64,000 bases of DNA. Origin: Tenrec ecaudatus (lineage: Eukaryota > Chordata > Mammalia > Afrosoricida > Tenrecidae). A program made the position numbers and the translations under genes. Location of the stretch: the NCBI RefSeq assembly GCF_050624435.1, contig NC_134537.1:126022086-126086085 (forward strand). The letters run 5' to 3'. The stretch's first letter is position 1; each line of letters starts with the position of its first letter. Positions 25,040 through 37,439 of this stretch are shown here, one piece after another. The notes beneath the pieces were generated by a model. The model made no database searches, was not told the origin of the DNA, and saw nothing but the letters and a program-made list of their open reading frames with translations.

Positions 25040-25378
25040 TGGGTTTCCCAGTGTTTGAAGCACAAAAGGAGAGGGTGCATGGAGATAATAACAGATGCAA
25101 GGGTTTATAAGGGATGTGGGGGTAGGGGGTAGGAGATGGGGAGGGGGAGGGGATTTCTGGCATAAAAATGAAGGAGGAAGTGAGGAGGAAGTACTAGAAC
25201 TGATTGTGATTACACAGCACACTTTTAAGGTGATTTAACCATGTGGGGTGGGGTGGGGGGATCTAACATTGATTGAGGTAGTGACTGTATAGTTCTTTTT
25301 GATGTGATTGCATGATTGAGCAATTGAATTGTATAATATGTGAATTAGGTGCCAATAAAAATTAGGTGCCAGTAAAAG
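25040..25378 (+). mobile_element. L1-type 3' end
   Basis: It ends ATTGAATTGTATAATATGTG then AATTAGGTGCCAATAAAA, with the last 18 bases nearly repeated. This is typical of an L1 3' terminus with poly(A) signal. Confidence 0.45.
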
Positions 25379-26400
25379 AAAAAAGAGAGAGAGCGAGAAT
25401 GCAGACTTAGGGATGTTTTTATTTAAGGTTTAAAGAGAATCTCAAGACAGTATTTTCAGAGACGTTAGCTAACCTCCATGACTCCAGGAAGCCTAGAATG
25501 TATGAAATTATTTGACATTCTCTCCTTTTGACCAGGATTCTTTAGTCGGCTCATGGATTCATAGACCTGAATGTTCCGTAATGGTAGCCAGGCACCATCC
25601 AGTTCTCCTGGATGGAAGGCAGAGGAGGAGGATGCTCCTGGAGGCAGTCAGCCACACATTCCATATCCTCCTCCTATTTCTCTTTCATCCTTACTGCTTC
25701 GTGTGAACAGAGACCAAAGGTGCCTTGGGTGGTTACCTGCAAGTTTCAAGCCCCCAGACTGCAGAGAACTAGGGGGTCGAGCAGAAGCACTAAGCATGTG
25801 TTTAGGCAAATGAGTGATGATGTCCATGAAATCAAGATCATGAATCTCCAAACCAGGGAACAAAGCCTGTGAGGTGTTTGGTTGTACATAAGCAGTCTCA
25901 GCAGCTACTCTACCTTTTTGTTGTGGGAAATATATCTATCACACAATGGCGCCCATCGACCCTTTACAGCCATGCGACTTATCAACGGCAATGACAATAA
26001 CCAGCTGTGCTAATCAATGCGGGTTCTTTTTTTAATCATCATTAACCTTTTTCCTCCCCACTCTCACCCTTGGTAACCACCAATAACCTTTGGCCTCATA
26101 CATTTGTCTTTTTATGTAAATGAAGTTATCCATTTGCGAGGGACTTAGGGTGCTCAGTGGAATGTCATTTAGCTCCATCGTACTGCAGCATGCACCACGA
26201 TGACGTCACCTAGTGGAATTCCATCATACGTATGTATGTGCTACATTTTGTTGACCCATTCATTTGTTGATAAGCATCTGGGTTGTTTCCCTTTTGGCTC
26301 TTGTGAACAGTGCTGCAATGAATGCCGGTGTACAAGTCTCTGTGGAATCTCTGCTTCCATGTCTTGGATGTGAACCCAGGAGCGGAATTGCTGGGCCAGG

Positions 26401-26602
26401 AGGAGCCCTGGTGGGACAGTAGAATAAGCATTCTGCTGCTAGCTGCCAGGTCAACAGCTCAAGCCCATCACCTGCTCTGTGAGCGAAAGATCTGGCTCTC
26501 CGCTCCCTTAAAGATTTGGTTTCAGAGTCCCCAAACAGCAGTTCTCCTCTCCTCTAGAGGGCTGCTCTACGTTGGAGTTGACTCAATCAATTCAGTGGGT
26601 TA
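26401..26602 (+). mobile_element. Afrotherian SINE inserted in L1
   Basis: GGAGCCCTGGTGGGACAGTA head, full length, with tail GGAGTTGACTCAATCAATTC. It interrupts the L1 at 25925-27690. Confidence 0.8.
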
Positions 26603-26744
26603 AAAAACATTTTTAAAATGGTAGTTCGATTATCAATTTTTTTGCACAGTAGCCACACTGCTTTCTACAACTGTATCATTCTGCATTTCCACCAGCAGTG
26701 GATCAGGGTTCCAATGTCCTCATGTCCTCTACTTCTTCTTCTTT

Positions 26745-26854
26745 TAAAATATAATTTCACTGGGGGCTCGTACAATTCTTATCACAATCCAGACATATAT
26801 CCATTGTGTCAAGCACATTTGTTGCTATCATCATTCTCAAAATGTTTCTTTCTT

Positions 26855-26925
<71 letters not shown>

Positions 26926-27085
26926 ACTTGAGCCCTTGATATCAGCTCCTCATTTTCGCCCCTCCCTCCCCGTTCCCCCCTCCGTCATGAACCCTTGATG
27001 ATTTATAAATTATTATTTTGTCATGTCTTACACTGTCCACCGTCTCCCTTCACCCACGTTTCTGTTGTCCATTCCTCACATGTCT
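26745..27085 (-). mobile_element. L1-like 3' end family, copy 4
   Basis: TTCACTGGGGGCTCGTACAA, then CCATTGTGTCAAGCACATTT. An internal pyrimidine microsatellite replaces the TTTGCTTTCTGC segment of the other copies. Confidence 0.6.
26845..26925. repeat. (TTTC)n(TC)n(TTTC)n microsatellite
   Basis: An 81-nt pyrimidine run has grown inside the transposon copy at 26745-27085. Confidence 0.95.
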
Positions 27086-27161
27086 TCATTAACATTTGCT
27101 ATTTTCTCTTTCTGTGTGTTTTAATCTTAGGAATTGTCAAAAAAAACAAAACAAAAAAAAA

Positions 27162-27357
27162 CCAAACTCACTGCAATCAAGTCAAGTTCAACTCATAGCA
27201 ACCCTACAGGACAGGATAGAACTTCTCGTGTGGGTTTCTGAGCCTGCCACAATAGGAATAGAAAGTCTCACCTCTCTTGTTCAGCAGCTGGTGTGTTCAA
27301 ACTACCGACCTTGTGGTTAGCAGCCTAATGTCTAACCCACCGTGCCACCAGGACTCG
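27162..27357 (-). mobile_element. Afrotherian SINE inserted in L1
   Basis: CAAACTCACTGCAATCAAGT tail with an A-rich end, and TTGTGGTTAGCAGCCTAATG head. Confidence 0.85.
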
Positions 27358-28407
27358 TGGTTAAGTAAGGATCTTCATGGGAGAGAACCATGTCTTGGCG
27401 TGGTTTTGGTGCGCATCTCTCTGAGGGCTCATGGTGTGGAGCATCTTTTCAAGAGTGTGGTGGCCCCTTGGCTGTCTTATTTGATGAAACGGCTTCTTCT
27501 TTGATGAAACCGTTATCCCAGTCTTTGGTCCATTTTATGAAGTTTTATTTGGTTTGTTTTGTTAAGTTTTTGAAGGTTTATATATTTTTTCAGTTACTAG
27601 ATTCTTGTTGGGTTTCCAATGTTCAAAGATATTCCCCCAGTCAGCAGCTTGTCTTTTTAATTTTCTGGTAAGTCTTTTTGATGAACAATGTCACCATCCG
27701 AGGAAGACAAGCTAGCCCAGTAGCTACACTATGGTCTAGCCTTCAGCAGCCTCCCCGCCATTGTCCTCCATTTTCCGTGTGAGCTTTCTGAGGTGTAACA
27801 CGGGGTAGGGACTGGTGTCTGACCTGGCCAGCATGTTTTAAAAATGTCCATCTACTGAAGTGTGCCTACTGCCATGACGCCGCTGAGCCCTGCTTTTGCT
27901 GTGCCCTCTCTGCCTGCAGCCTTCCCCACACTCTGCTATTTCTTTTGACTTTCTATAAAAAACCCTCGCCAACAATTACATTTCTAAATGCACACTGATC
28001 TGCAAATGCCTTTCCAATGTAAAGAAACTAGCTCTTTCTGCTTGCTCTAGACCTTTCCCTGTCTACCCCCACTGCACTGAAAAAATCCATCACATAGCTC
28101 TGCGAGATACTTAGCCATCACCCAATTTGATCCCAATATTTACTTAAGTTTATCACTTTAAAGAAAAATACAATGAAACCCTAAAAGACCTACTGACTTT
28201 CTAAAGTTCAGAGAGCTACAGTTATTTCTTGGTGGAAATCATGAACACATCAGCTTTGATGAAGTCTAGTCATATGTCAAGAACACAGTGGAAAGTGCCC
28301 AGTGGGCCCTCACGTAGGCCAAGCACTGCTTTCAGTTAGCTTCTCAGCAGTGCTCCTGAAAGAGCACCGTGGTGGGGATCAGCTATCAGGGTGTTAAGAT
28401 GACCCTC

Positions 28408-28582
28408 AAGGAGCCTGCTTGAGTGGCACCGTGGCTGAATGCCTGCTTGCTAACTGAAATGTTGGCGGTTCAAACCCATTTGGTGGTCCATGCTTTCTGA
28501 AAGACCTACTAATCTTCTCCTACAAAGGTTACAGCCCTGACCACACCGTGGGTCAGAATTGACAGGATGACATCCCCAAACA
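28408..28582 (+). mobile_element. Afrotherian SINE
   Basis: GAGTGGCACCGTGGCTGAAT head, GGCGGTTCAAACCCATTTGG B-box region and GGGTCAGAATTGACAGGATG tail. Confidence 0.7.
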
Positions 28583-28674
28583 ATAACACGACCACACTGC
28601 GAGTCTGCAGCTTGCAGCTTTCCAGAGGCCACAATTAGGGCCTGATGATACGCTAGCCCCGGAGTCACCAGCAA

Positions 28675-28835
28675 GGAGCCCTGGTGACTCAGTGGGCTCT
28701 GAACTGGGCTGCTAACTACAAAGCCATGGGTTTGAACCCACCTCCTGCTCAGAGGGAAAACAATGAGGTTGCCTACTCCTGTGAAAATATAAAGTCATGG
28801 AAACTCAAAAGGGCAGTTCTGTCTTGTTCTTCAGA
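28675..28835 (+). mobile_element. Afrotherian SINE, truncated
   Basis: GGAGCCCTGGTGACTCAGTG head, GGGTTTGAACCCACCTCCTG B-box and GGGCAGTTCTGTCTTGTTCT. The tail is missing. Confidence 0.75.
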
Positions 28836-29024
28836 CACAAGCTGGAATGTCCTCCATCACACTTAGTTCACGCACACTTCCATTGGCTTGTTCATGCTCT
28901 CTCTTAGACTCGATCCATCAATAACTCTTGTAGAAGGGAAAACCTTGGTGCTTTTAAGGAAAACTTTATAGAGGAGGCACGGTCTGGCTGTTGTGGTTTC
29001 AAAGTATAATTTTCACATGTTCTA

Positions 29025-29057
<33 letters not shown>

Positions 29058-29068
29058 GTATATATATT
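29025..29068. repeat. (TC)n/(TA)n microsatellite
   Basis: TC units followed by GTG and a broken TA run. Confidence 0.9.
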
Positions 29069-31764
29069 TGGTCTTATTACCTGAACTTGATCCTATTTTT
29101 CAGTTCAGAACTGTCCTTCCATGGAAAGAGCCTGTCATTTCGTTTTTATTTCAGCTAAATAAGATGTTTCCTTTTTATCCTGTCATCTTTCCTTCTTTTA
29201 AAATCCTTTCTAGAATTGATCCAGATAAGTGACAGAACTTCATTCTAAGTAAAATGTGCCTAGCTATGACACTGAGCCATTTGGCTATCTCTTTTAGTTT
29301 CCTGAACAAAAGATCTACTCCTGAGGGCTAATGGGAACAAACGTGAAGTGAGGGACTAGTTTCATTGGATTCAACTTGAAAACATAGAGATTGGGCCACA
29401 TATCCATAGTTCATCAAATCAGAATCCTAGAACAAGCGTCATCTAGGAGTTCTTCTTAGTTTTTCTCCTGCTGTGAAACATAGGTTCACTTTGGTTCTGC
29501 ATTCACTTAGTAAAAAAGTAAACAGCAAAACCCGCAAATGGAAAAAGCCCCTCACTCTCGTCATCTGCTATGCTGATGCCAGTCTGTGGCATCGTCTTCG
29601 CTTCCATTGTGGTCCAGTCGGACGCAAGCACTGGCACGGTCACAACTGACATGCAGACCACTTTCACTGCGAGGCCATCCTGGATGCCCATTTCTGCTGG
29701 AGGACACGCGCCCGCGCAGCACAGACAGACCAGAACCGGATGCGAGCGTCTCAGAGTCGACGGGTTTGGAATCTCACCGGCAACAATGACACCAGTGACC
29801 TTGACAGCAAAGCGTTTACATGTGACCTCTTGTGGGAACAAACCTGAGCTGCAGGTAGGGACCTAACGCTTATCTCTTAGAAAAAGACCTAATTTCTCTG
29901 GCTTCCATAGTAATGTGGCCATTAAGAAATCCTCAGAAATCAGATATTGGATAGAAAATGTAAAATGCTTCCATCACAAAGGCTTTTTGGTAAGTAGAGC
30001 AATCAGCCAACCCCCAAATCGTGGAATCATCGGGCCCTCCGCTGAAGGGCCCTACCTATTATGGAAATGACAGAGTAAATGCCAAACTGGAAAAGACAAA
30101 AGAAAGTGCTATTTTACATGATTTCTGCCTGATGGGAACGAGGTGAGGATTGTATGGGCTGGGGGTGGGTGAACCGACTCCGAGTTTCCTTGCTGCCGAT
30201 GCCGCTGGGTTTCATTAGGAAGTGCTGAAAAGAGGACACTTTCTGACTGGTTCTTTGCCCCACGAAGCCAGGAAGGGCAGTTACCCCTTTCTTCAAACTC
30301 CTTCTGCCCTGCCCTCTCCCCATCATCTGAGCACAGGGAGAGATGGGTGAGCTCTCCTCCCTCATCTGTGGCCCTTTCTTTGCACCAACAGGGAGCCAAA
30401 TCTTAGATAGCGGCAGAGAGGGCTCATTTCCCAAGGAGAGAACTCAGGAAAGCGGCCTAATGCCTCATCTCTTAGGTAGTCATTACCACAGTGGGGAGGA
30501 TCCACAGAGTGCTCATGCCCAGCTCAAAAACTCCCAGGCCTTTCAGACAGAGGCAGCCCTGGCGGGCAGTCAGGCAGTCCCCATGGGGCTTCAAAGGATT
30601 CTGGGTGAGGTTCAAAGGATTCTGGGTGACCCATCATTAGACGAGCCAAAGTTGCTGTTTGTTGGTTTTCTGACCGAGTAGGGCTGACAAGAGTGGGCCA
30701 CATCCTGGTTGTTTGGATAACAGGTAGATTCTGGTGTGGAACCTGCCAGACTCTGGGTGGCAAGGGAACACTCTGCCCGCAAGGGATCCATCAAACAGAG
30801 GCCACCATCTTCCTGGATTTATTTCTCAGGACTTCAGCAGGCACAGGGGCCAAGCCATCATCCTCCTGGTCCCCCTCCAAGTCCTCTGACAGCCAGCTGC
30901 CTGGGAACAGCACTGATCAGGCTGACACTGCCCCCAAGCCGGAACATGGCTGTGCCACAGGTAACCACAAGAGGAGAGGTTTGGGAGACACATGGCAAGT
31001 TGGAAAGATGAAAACAGAGCAGAAGTCATTGAGAAAGAGAGAGCTTTACTTATGGATACACCTTGCTCTTAGCAAGCACCACCAACACAATCCATAAGAC
31101 ATTAGGTTTCCCTGAAATGCCACCCCCCCCCCTTTTAAAATAAGAATGAGCCTTAAAAGAAGGTCCTATGAGACGCTGTGAAGCCCAGACTCTGAGAGTC
31201 GGGTGGACTTTTGAATGACCACGGAGCCTGCTGTGGACTTGTGAAGGCACGAGTCCAGAGAAATGCTGTGGCTGGTCCATAGCCACACCATTAGGCACCA
31301 GGGGCCAAAGCTGGAGCAGACCCTGAGGCTGGAAGTCTGCAGTCCCAGTGCCTTCTCCAATCAGCCGGTGCTGCTGCGCATGGGAGAGCAGACAGGCACA
31401 AGCAGGGACCAGCAGGCAGGAGCCAGGGGGCTGCTCCTGACTCGCAGGCCTGAAGCAAGTAGGATAGAATTGGAAGGGCAGAGACCAGTTTGCAGAGACG
31501 AGGCAAACTAACATGGTTTGGGGGAAGGAAAGGACCGTGCCAATGTGTCCCCTGAGCAAGGCAGAGCAATGGCACAGCGGGCAGTGGAGTGGAGCAAGGA
31601 AGCTGTGGGAGGAGAGCAGACACAGCAAGCGCACATGGGGAGGCAGGGTCATTTGGAATATGGTTTCCAGCTATGGTCTCTATCATTAAACCAGCCGGTG
31701 CCAGCCTGCAAAATCATGTCTGTTCATGAATTTCTCCCCAACCGCAAATCTTTTGGGGGGAGAA

Positions 31765-32395
31765 AGGGGGGGGCTCTTAAAGCTCACCTAACGATCCATA
31801 CATCCACTGTATCAAGCACATTTGTACAATGTTGCCATCATCATTCTCAAAACATTTTCTTTCCATTTGAGCCCTTGGCATCAGCTCCTCTTTTCACCCT
31901 CCCCCTCATGATCCCTTGATAAATGATTATTATTTTCATATCTTACACCATCTGCTATCTCTCTTAACCCTCATTTCTGTTGTTTATCTCCTGGGGTGGG
32001 GGTGGGGTTCTATGATCATTTTCATAGATTCCCCCTTTCCCCACCTTCCCCTACCCTAAGGTATCATTGCTCCATGACTGTTCCTGGGGGGTTTATCTGT
32101 CCTGGTGGCCATGTGTCAAGAGCTCTGATCTGTACCAGTGTGCATGCTCCGGTCTAGCTGGATTTGTAAGGTAGCACTGGGGTCATGAGAGGGGGGCGGG
32201 GTAAGCATGAAAGAACTAGAGGAATGGTGTATGCTTCATCGGTGCTATCCTGCACCCTGGCTGGCTCGTCCCTTCCTTGTGACCCTTCTATGAGGGATGT
32301 CCCACGGTCTACAACTTTTAACCAGGTATTGGTGGTCCCTTTCCACCGTGAGCCACACTCTCAGCTTCTGCTCTCTCTTCTCCCCGTCTCTGAAC
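31765..32395 (-). mobile_element. L1-like 3' end family, copy 5
   Basis: ATCCATACATCCACTGTATC, CTTGATAAATGATTATTATT and GGAATGGTGTATGCTTCATC follow the same order as copy 2. Confidence 0.6.
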
Positions 32396-32439
32396 TGTGG
32401 CTGTTGGGGCCATTAAGTCGCTTCCTCTGCTCAACAGAA

Positions 32440-32810
32440 AGAAACCCCACCCCACCATGCGCTCCTCACAATGGCTCCTATGTCCCAGCCCATCGCTGCA
32501 GCCACTGTGTCACCCTCTGCAGTGGACGGCCTTCCTCTCTGTCCCTGCCCTCTTCTTCTGTACCAAGCATCCCGTCCTCCTCCAGGGACTGGTCTCTCCT
32601 GGAAACATGTCCAAAGCACATGTGATGAAGTCTAGCCATATTTGCCTCGGAGGAACATTCTGTACTTCTTTCGAGACGCTATGTTCTTTTGCTTGCTTTC
32701 TAGAATGAGCTTTTCCTAAATTCTCCTTAGATGTTCGCACGACACTGCTGCACCGCTCTAGCCGGTCGCCATGAGTTAACCTTGACTCAATATCAACGAG
32801 TGTGAGTGAC
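32440..32810 (-). mobile_element. RTE1-type LINE fragment with SINE-like tail beside it
   Basis: GCAGCCACTGTGTCACCCTC, CCAGGGACTGGTCTCTCCTG and AACATGTCCAAAGCACATGT match, by recall, the reverse RTE1 ORF2 end. A plus SINE-like tail (GTCGCCATGAGTTAACCTTG) is seen near 32765-32800. Confidence 0.6.
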
Positions 32811-32999
32811 ACGATACTAACCTTAAATTCATAATTTTCTAATCTGAACTCACTTTTCCCTACCACCTACATCTTCCCTATAATTTTCCCACCCACCTAT
32901 AGTCACCAAAGTCTGAAAGCAGGGACTCATCTGAGATCCTTTCTCCCTCACCACCCCCTTCCCCCGCCCCCCCCCCCCCTGCTGCCCCTCAGTCCTATT

Positions 33000-33322
33000 C
33001 TATCCCTACTGATCACTCTTTCCCTGCCCAGTAATGTCAGTCCACAACCCCGAGCCAGGCCCTCATTTCTTGACTAGACTTGCTGCCTCTTCACCTTCCT
33101 TTATCACACCTTCTACTTTCCTACCTTAAATCCATCCTTATGTGGCCACCCAATTGACTGTTACATCTCTGCCTCAACTCTTTGAATAGAGCCCTGTCGC
33201 CCAGGAATGAAGTCTCCTCAGACAGTCTAACTCCCCACCCCCACCCCGGGACAGCTCCGCTGGCTCAGAAACCCATGGGCTTCTCTGATCTCATCTTCTT
33301 ATCACTCCCCCCCCTTCCACCC

Positions 33323-33366
<44 letters not shown>

Positions 33367-33760
33367 ATTGTCTAGTCATTCTAAACTTCATGCCTTCTCC
33401 AAGATCGCCATGCTTACCCACCAAGAAAAGGAAAGGCCTTCCTCTGAGCTAGACAAGTGTTTCCCTCTTCTTGCTCAACGTCATCCTTACCTTGCGGGAC
33501 TCAGCTTGACACGAACCTACCTTCGGCAGCTTTTGGCGTCTTGTGCCCGTCTCACCCTCCTCTCGGCTGTACATAACCCCCTCCGTGCCTCCGCTGCAAC
33601 ACCTCCCCAGCTCAGGGCTTAGCACACTTGGCCTTATGCCCTTAGCTCTCTATGCTAGCCCACTCAGCACCCTCAAAGGAGGGGGGCACCTCTTTTGGCT
33701 CTGCACTCTCCAGCATCGAACACAGAGCCCGAGGACTACATGCTTGCTGAGTGAAGGCGA
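33000..33760 (+). mobile_element. L2-like fragment, diverged
   Basis: The order CAGCATCGAACACAGAGCCC then TGCTTGCTGAGTGAAGG near 33710-33760 resembles the L2 3' end, and upstream text is C/T-rich as in L2. It is interrupted by a (CA)n run. Low certainty. Confidence 0.3.
33323..33363. repeat. (CA)n microsatellite
   Basis: About 20 CA units. Confidence 0.95.
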
Positions 33761-34099
33761 TCGTGGGCAAATGCCAGGTGACCAGTCAGTCAACAGGAAA
33801 TGTTTACAAGCAAACCCCCCCGCTTACTGGTGCCTAGAATGCACTTCAATTCATTTGAAATACTGCACTGCCCTTGGCCTTGGTGGTGTGGCACTGAGAG
33901 ACTTCAATTCTCCTTGCGGTGGCATGACTGGTGTTGGGGGGCCTCTCACATGGCTCTGATCCATTGTGACCAGGGCCACAAGAACACCTCTGTGTCTAGG
34001 AGGGAGAGATACAGCTTAAATAGGACGCAAATAACAACGAGTTCTTTATTAAACTAAACGACGCCAACCCGTAGCTTTAATGAGGCACGAATAAATGCC

Positions 34100-34300
34100 G
34101 AGGAGCCCTGGCAGAACAGTGGATGGCGTGTTGGGCTGTCAACTGCAAGGTCAGCAGTTTGAAACCACCCGCTTTCCAGGAGAAAGAGGAGCCTTTCTAC
34201 TCGTGTCAGATGGACAGTCTCGGAAACGGAGCAGCTCTACCTTGCCCTAGAGGGCGACCAGGAGTCAGGTTCAAATTGATGGCAGAGAGTTTTGCAAGAT
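34100..34300 (+). mobile_element. Afrotherian SINE
   Basis: GAGGAGCCCTGGCAGAACAG head, CAGCAGTTTGAAACCACCCG B-box, GAGCCTTTCTACTCGTGTCA body. Confidence 0.85.
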
Positions 34301-34372
34301 AAACTGTTCAACTTTTTTTAACTGAAGAATTGTAGCTATACACCTGCAAATAAGTTGCTAAAACCTTTTCCC

Positions 34373-34562
34373 CTCATTGCCATGGGAGTTCATTCTGACT
34401 CCCAGTGATACGGTGGCACACGATTGAAGAATTCCTGTGTGTTTCCAAGTCAGGAATTCTTTTCAGGAGCTGAAAGCCTCCCCTTTCTCCTGTGGGTTCA
34501 GTCTGCTGACCTTGTCGATAGAAGGCCAAAGCGAGCCGCTCAGTCACTGGGCTCCTTTGGGC
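34373..34562 (-). mobile_element. Afrotherian SINE
   Basis: TTGCCATGGGAGTTCATTCT tail and GCTCAGTCACTGGGCTCC head in reverse. Confidence 0.65.
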
Positions 34563-34994
34563 CAGCTCTGCATTATAACCAAGCAGTCTGTAATCACATC
34601 CCAATTGCCCTGCAGGTTTAGGAAGGTAAGATTCAGTGATCCCGAATCTTTCTTGGCTTACCCAGGAATTGTCCACACATGCGTTGGGCTCACAGTCTTG
34701 TCATCTCTGGATGACAGCATTCTTGCAACCTTTCTTCTTGTTCCTCCCCTCTAACTGACCTAGTTAGCAAGCATCATCTGTGATTACAGCACTTCTTTCT
34801 ATTTTCAGGGGAAGCTTATGGCTGTCTTTATTAGGGAATTGTTCCTTCTTTCCTCTTCAAGAGTTTGAAATAGATTGAGGTCTTCCTTCTAGCTGCTGCT
34901 TGACCTACATTCATTAAATACTTAAGTGAACTGATTAACCACTTCCTTTAGCAAAGCCACACGGTTTTTAAGCCTATGCTTTTTAGATGGTTTG

Positions 34995-35190
34995 TCATTA
35001 AGAGACCCATCTCCACAGCCATAGGGTCTCCACTGACTCAGAGCGACACCACGTGGGGTTCCGAGGCTATGCATCTTCACAGGTGCAGGCAGTCTTATAG
35101 TTCTCTTGTGTGGAGGCTGGTGGACTTTAACAGTTGACCTTGTGCTTAGTAGTCCAACTCGTAACTGACAGCTTCCACTAGCGCTCCACA
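34995..35190 (-). mobile_element. Afrotherian SINE, diverged
   Basis: CTCAGAGCGACACCACGTGG, TTGACCTTGTGCTTAGTAGT and CTAGCGCTCC in reverse order. Confidence 0.6.
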
Positions 35191-35449
35191 AATAGGAACA
35201 GCTCAGTTTCCATTGCCTTTAAAATTTGAAAATTGGTTTATAGGGAATAAAACACTGTTTTCAGCTAGAGATACTAAGTGGTATTTTCAAGAAGCTTTGG
35301 GGTCCCACTTTAAGGACCATGAGTTCCCCAAACTTTAGGAGCAGCCTGAGGTGGAGCTGCGTCAGCATCCATGTTTCACAGATGGGGCAGTGGTGAGGGA
35401 TGGAGGAGCGCCGAGGGAGAGGTCAAGGAGCGCTGACTGACTCCACAGG

Positions 35450-35652
35450 GCCCTGGGGACACAGTGAGGACTTGTTGGGTAGCTGACTACAAGGTCGGCT
35501 GGTGCAAACCACCAGCCACTTCTTGGGAGAAAGACACGGCCTTCTATTCCCACAAAGAGCTACAGTGTCAGAAACCCACAGGGGACATTCTACCCCGACC
35601 TATCGACTGTGGCATGGAGTCTGAGAACTGACTGGACAACATTGAGTTGTTG
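35450..35652 (+). mobile_element. Afrotherian SINE, first of tandem pair
   Basis: CCCTGGGGACACAGTGAGGA head, GTGCAAACCACCAGCCACTT B-box, GGCCTTCTATTCCCACAAAG body. Confidence 0.75.
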
Positions 35653-35852
35653 GGGACACCGGCTAGAGGACGCTTGGTGTCACCGCAGGTTACACACTGG
35701 CTGCTAACTGCAAGAACTGCGCTTCCTCGGGAAAGAGAGGAGGCGTTCTACCCTTGTAGAGGTAGCCTTGGAAACCCACAGGGCTGGTTGTGCCGCCCTA
35801 TGGGGGTGCTAGAGGTCAGAATCATCTCAGTGACAGCATTTCAATTTTGAGT
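35653..35852 (+). mobile_element. Afrotherian SINE, second of tandem pair
   Basis: CTGGCTGCTAACTGCAAGAA head, GGAGGCGTTCTACCCTTGTA body, AGAGGTCAGAATCATCTCAG tail. Confidence 0.7.
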
Positions 35853-36199
35853 TCGAGTGTCTGTGATGGACCAAAGTGTGTTCCATCCTTCTCCACCAGA
35901 CAACACAACCTGCTGTAAATGCTAACTACCCACTAAGCCCGGGTCCTCATCGCATTTGGGACTCGGTCCTTTGTTATATGAAGGAGGCAGGATTAACGGA
36001 TTAATGGAGGGGGTGTCTGGAGTCCATGTCTTACAAAATGTGAAAGAAAGTGATGAAGTACGCAGAGTGGCAGAAGATAGATGCCGGAACCCGTGAAGTT
36101 CACCGACGAGCCAGGAATAAGACCCTTCCCCAGAGACGATGCCCAGAGCCTCCCCGGAGAGGCTGGGCTTGGACTTGTGTTGGCGGAAGACTCAAGAAC

Positions 36200-36275
36200 T
36201 CCAAGGAGCAGCCCGACTCTGTCCTCTAGGGCTCCTGTGAGTTGGAACCGACTGTAAGGCAGGGACTGCGTGAAC
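36200..36275 (+). mobile_element. SINE tail fragment
   Basis: CTGTCCTCTAGGGCTCCTGT then GAGTTGGAACCGACTG. Confidence 0.5.
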
Positions 36276-36501
36276 AAGGAAAACTGCGAGCCAACACACT
36301 GCTGTCTGCTACAGGCACCCACGGGTGGCATTTCCGCCACAGCAGCACTGGAGCAAATTGCAACAGATGAGATGCAGCTCCCATCGATCTTGACCTTCAG
36401 GGATTGTCTTTCTCAGGGTTCAGGCAAGTAAGCAGTTGTCCATACTAGTTCTGTGTCTGTGGCCTCAGGACACAAGAGGCAAAGGGCCTTATCTGTGCTG
36501 C

Positions 36502-36601
36502 TGACCTCTAGGGGTGAGGACCGCAGGGCCCAGTACTTTGAAGATGCCAGAGAGTCCCTGGGAAATACCCAGCAGCGAATCTTTTGTTCTGTGACTGTAA
36601 A
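36502..36601 (+). repeat. Inverted repeat, left arm
   Basis: The reverse complement matches 37899-37998 over 100 bp without gaps; I count three mismatches. Similarity beyond the arms is weak. Confidence 0.9.
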
Positions 36602-37373
36602 ACACATAAAGTTTGGCTGCACTGGTTGCCAGGGTACAGACTCCACGTTCCATCACTTCAAACAGCTGCTGGACTTGCTCCTTAAATGCAGTCCAGGGTA
36701 AATCCTTTGCTAATCACCGTTTAAGGGAAGTTGATAATGCAACCGATAGGAGGCTATCGGCTCGCCTATCTGATTCAGGCGGCTGTGTAATTAGTTTAAG
36801 AGGGAATCTGGTGCTTTTGGAAGCCGTGTTGCTGACTTTGGGAGCATTATGGAGTTGGTGAGCACACGTTGGCGATTAATTTGCTACAGGGAACCCGGCA
36901 AACGTTCACTTAGCCTGGGCGTCCCCGAGGACACACAGTGGACATGCGAGAAGCAGCCGGCCAATCTGCACTTTCATTTTTCACGGTATTAAAAAAAATC
37001 TAAATAACATCATTTCCCCATTTCCCTTCCCTTCTTTGAAAACCAGACAGAACGAATTGTGTTCTTTAAAAGCCGGGCTGCAGAAGAGAGGCTGGACTGA
37101 AATCGAGCAATAGTGGCAGTACTGCATCCACAGTGTGCAGGTTAATGTGTGAAATGTGCAGCAGCCCCTTCATTCAACCGCCTACACATTTTTTCCACTG
37201 AGGTCCTTGGGAATAGACATTAGAGTTAAAAATTTAAAGCAAAATTATTAAACCATTAAACAAACTACTGAATGGAAATCAACCTTGGTATTTCCCTCTG
37301 ATTTTAAGTGATCTGCTGGTAAGATCTCTTACAAATTATTCTTAATTTCCCGATTGGCTTCTTCCATAAAGAA

Positions 37374-37376
<3 letters not shown>

Positions 37377-37435
<59 letters not shown>
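37377..37435. repeat. (GA)n microsatellite
   Basis: About 29 GA units between the arms of the inverted repeat. The TENM3 pre-mRNA carries it as (UC)n. Confidence 0.95.

Positions 37436-37439
<4 letters not shown>

Larger units (their letters stand above)
25925..27690 (-). mobile_element. Old L1 fragment carrying three later insertions
   Basis: Reverse L1 3' sequence (GTGAACAGTGCTGCAATGAA, GGAGCGGAATTGCTGGGC) breaks at 26401, resumes at 26605 (CCACCAGCAGTGGATCAGGG), breaks at 26745, resumes at 27090 (AACATTTGCTATTTTCTCTT), breaks at 27162 and resumes at 27358 to 27690. The breaks are filled by a plus SINE, L1-like 3' end copy 4 and a minus SINE. Confidence 0.65.

Noticed and set aside
29503..29841. 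Possible extra TENM3 exon or processed pseudogene on the minus strand
   Set aside because: Exons F and G join in frame without it, and the translation matches nothing I know. Kept only as a composition finding.
31050..31652. 200-codon open frame on the minus strand in intron F-G
   Set aside because: No recognisable domain, no splice context, and a length near the chance maximum for 64 kb in six frames.
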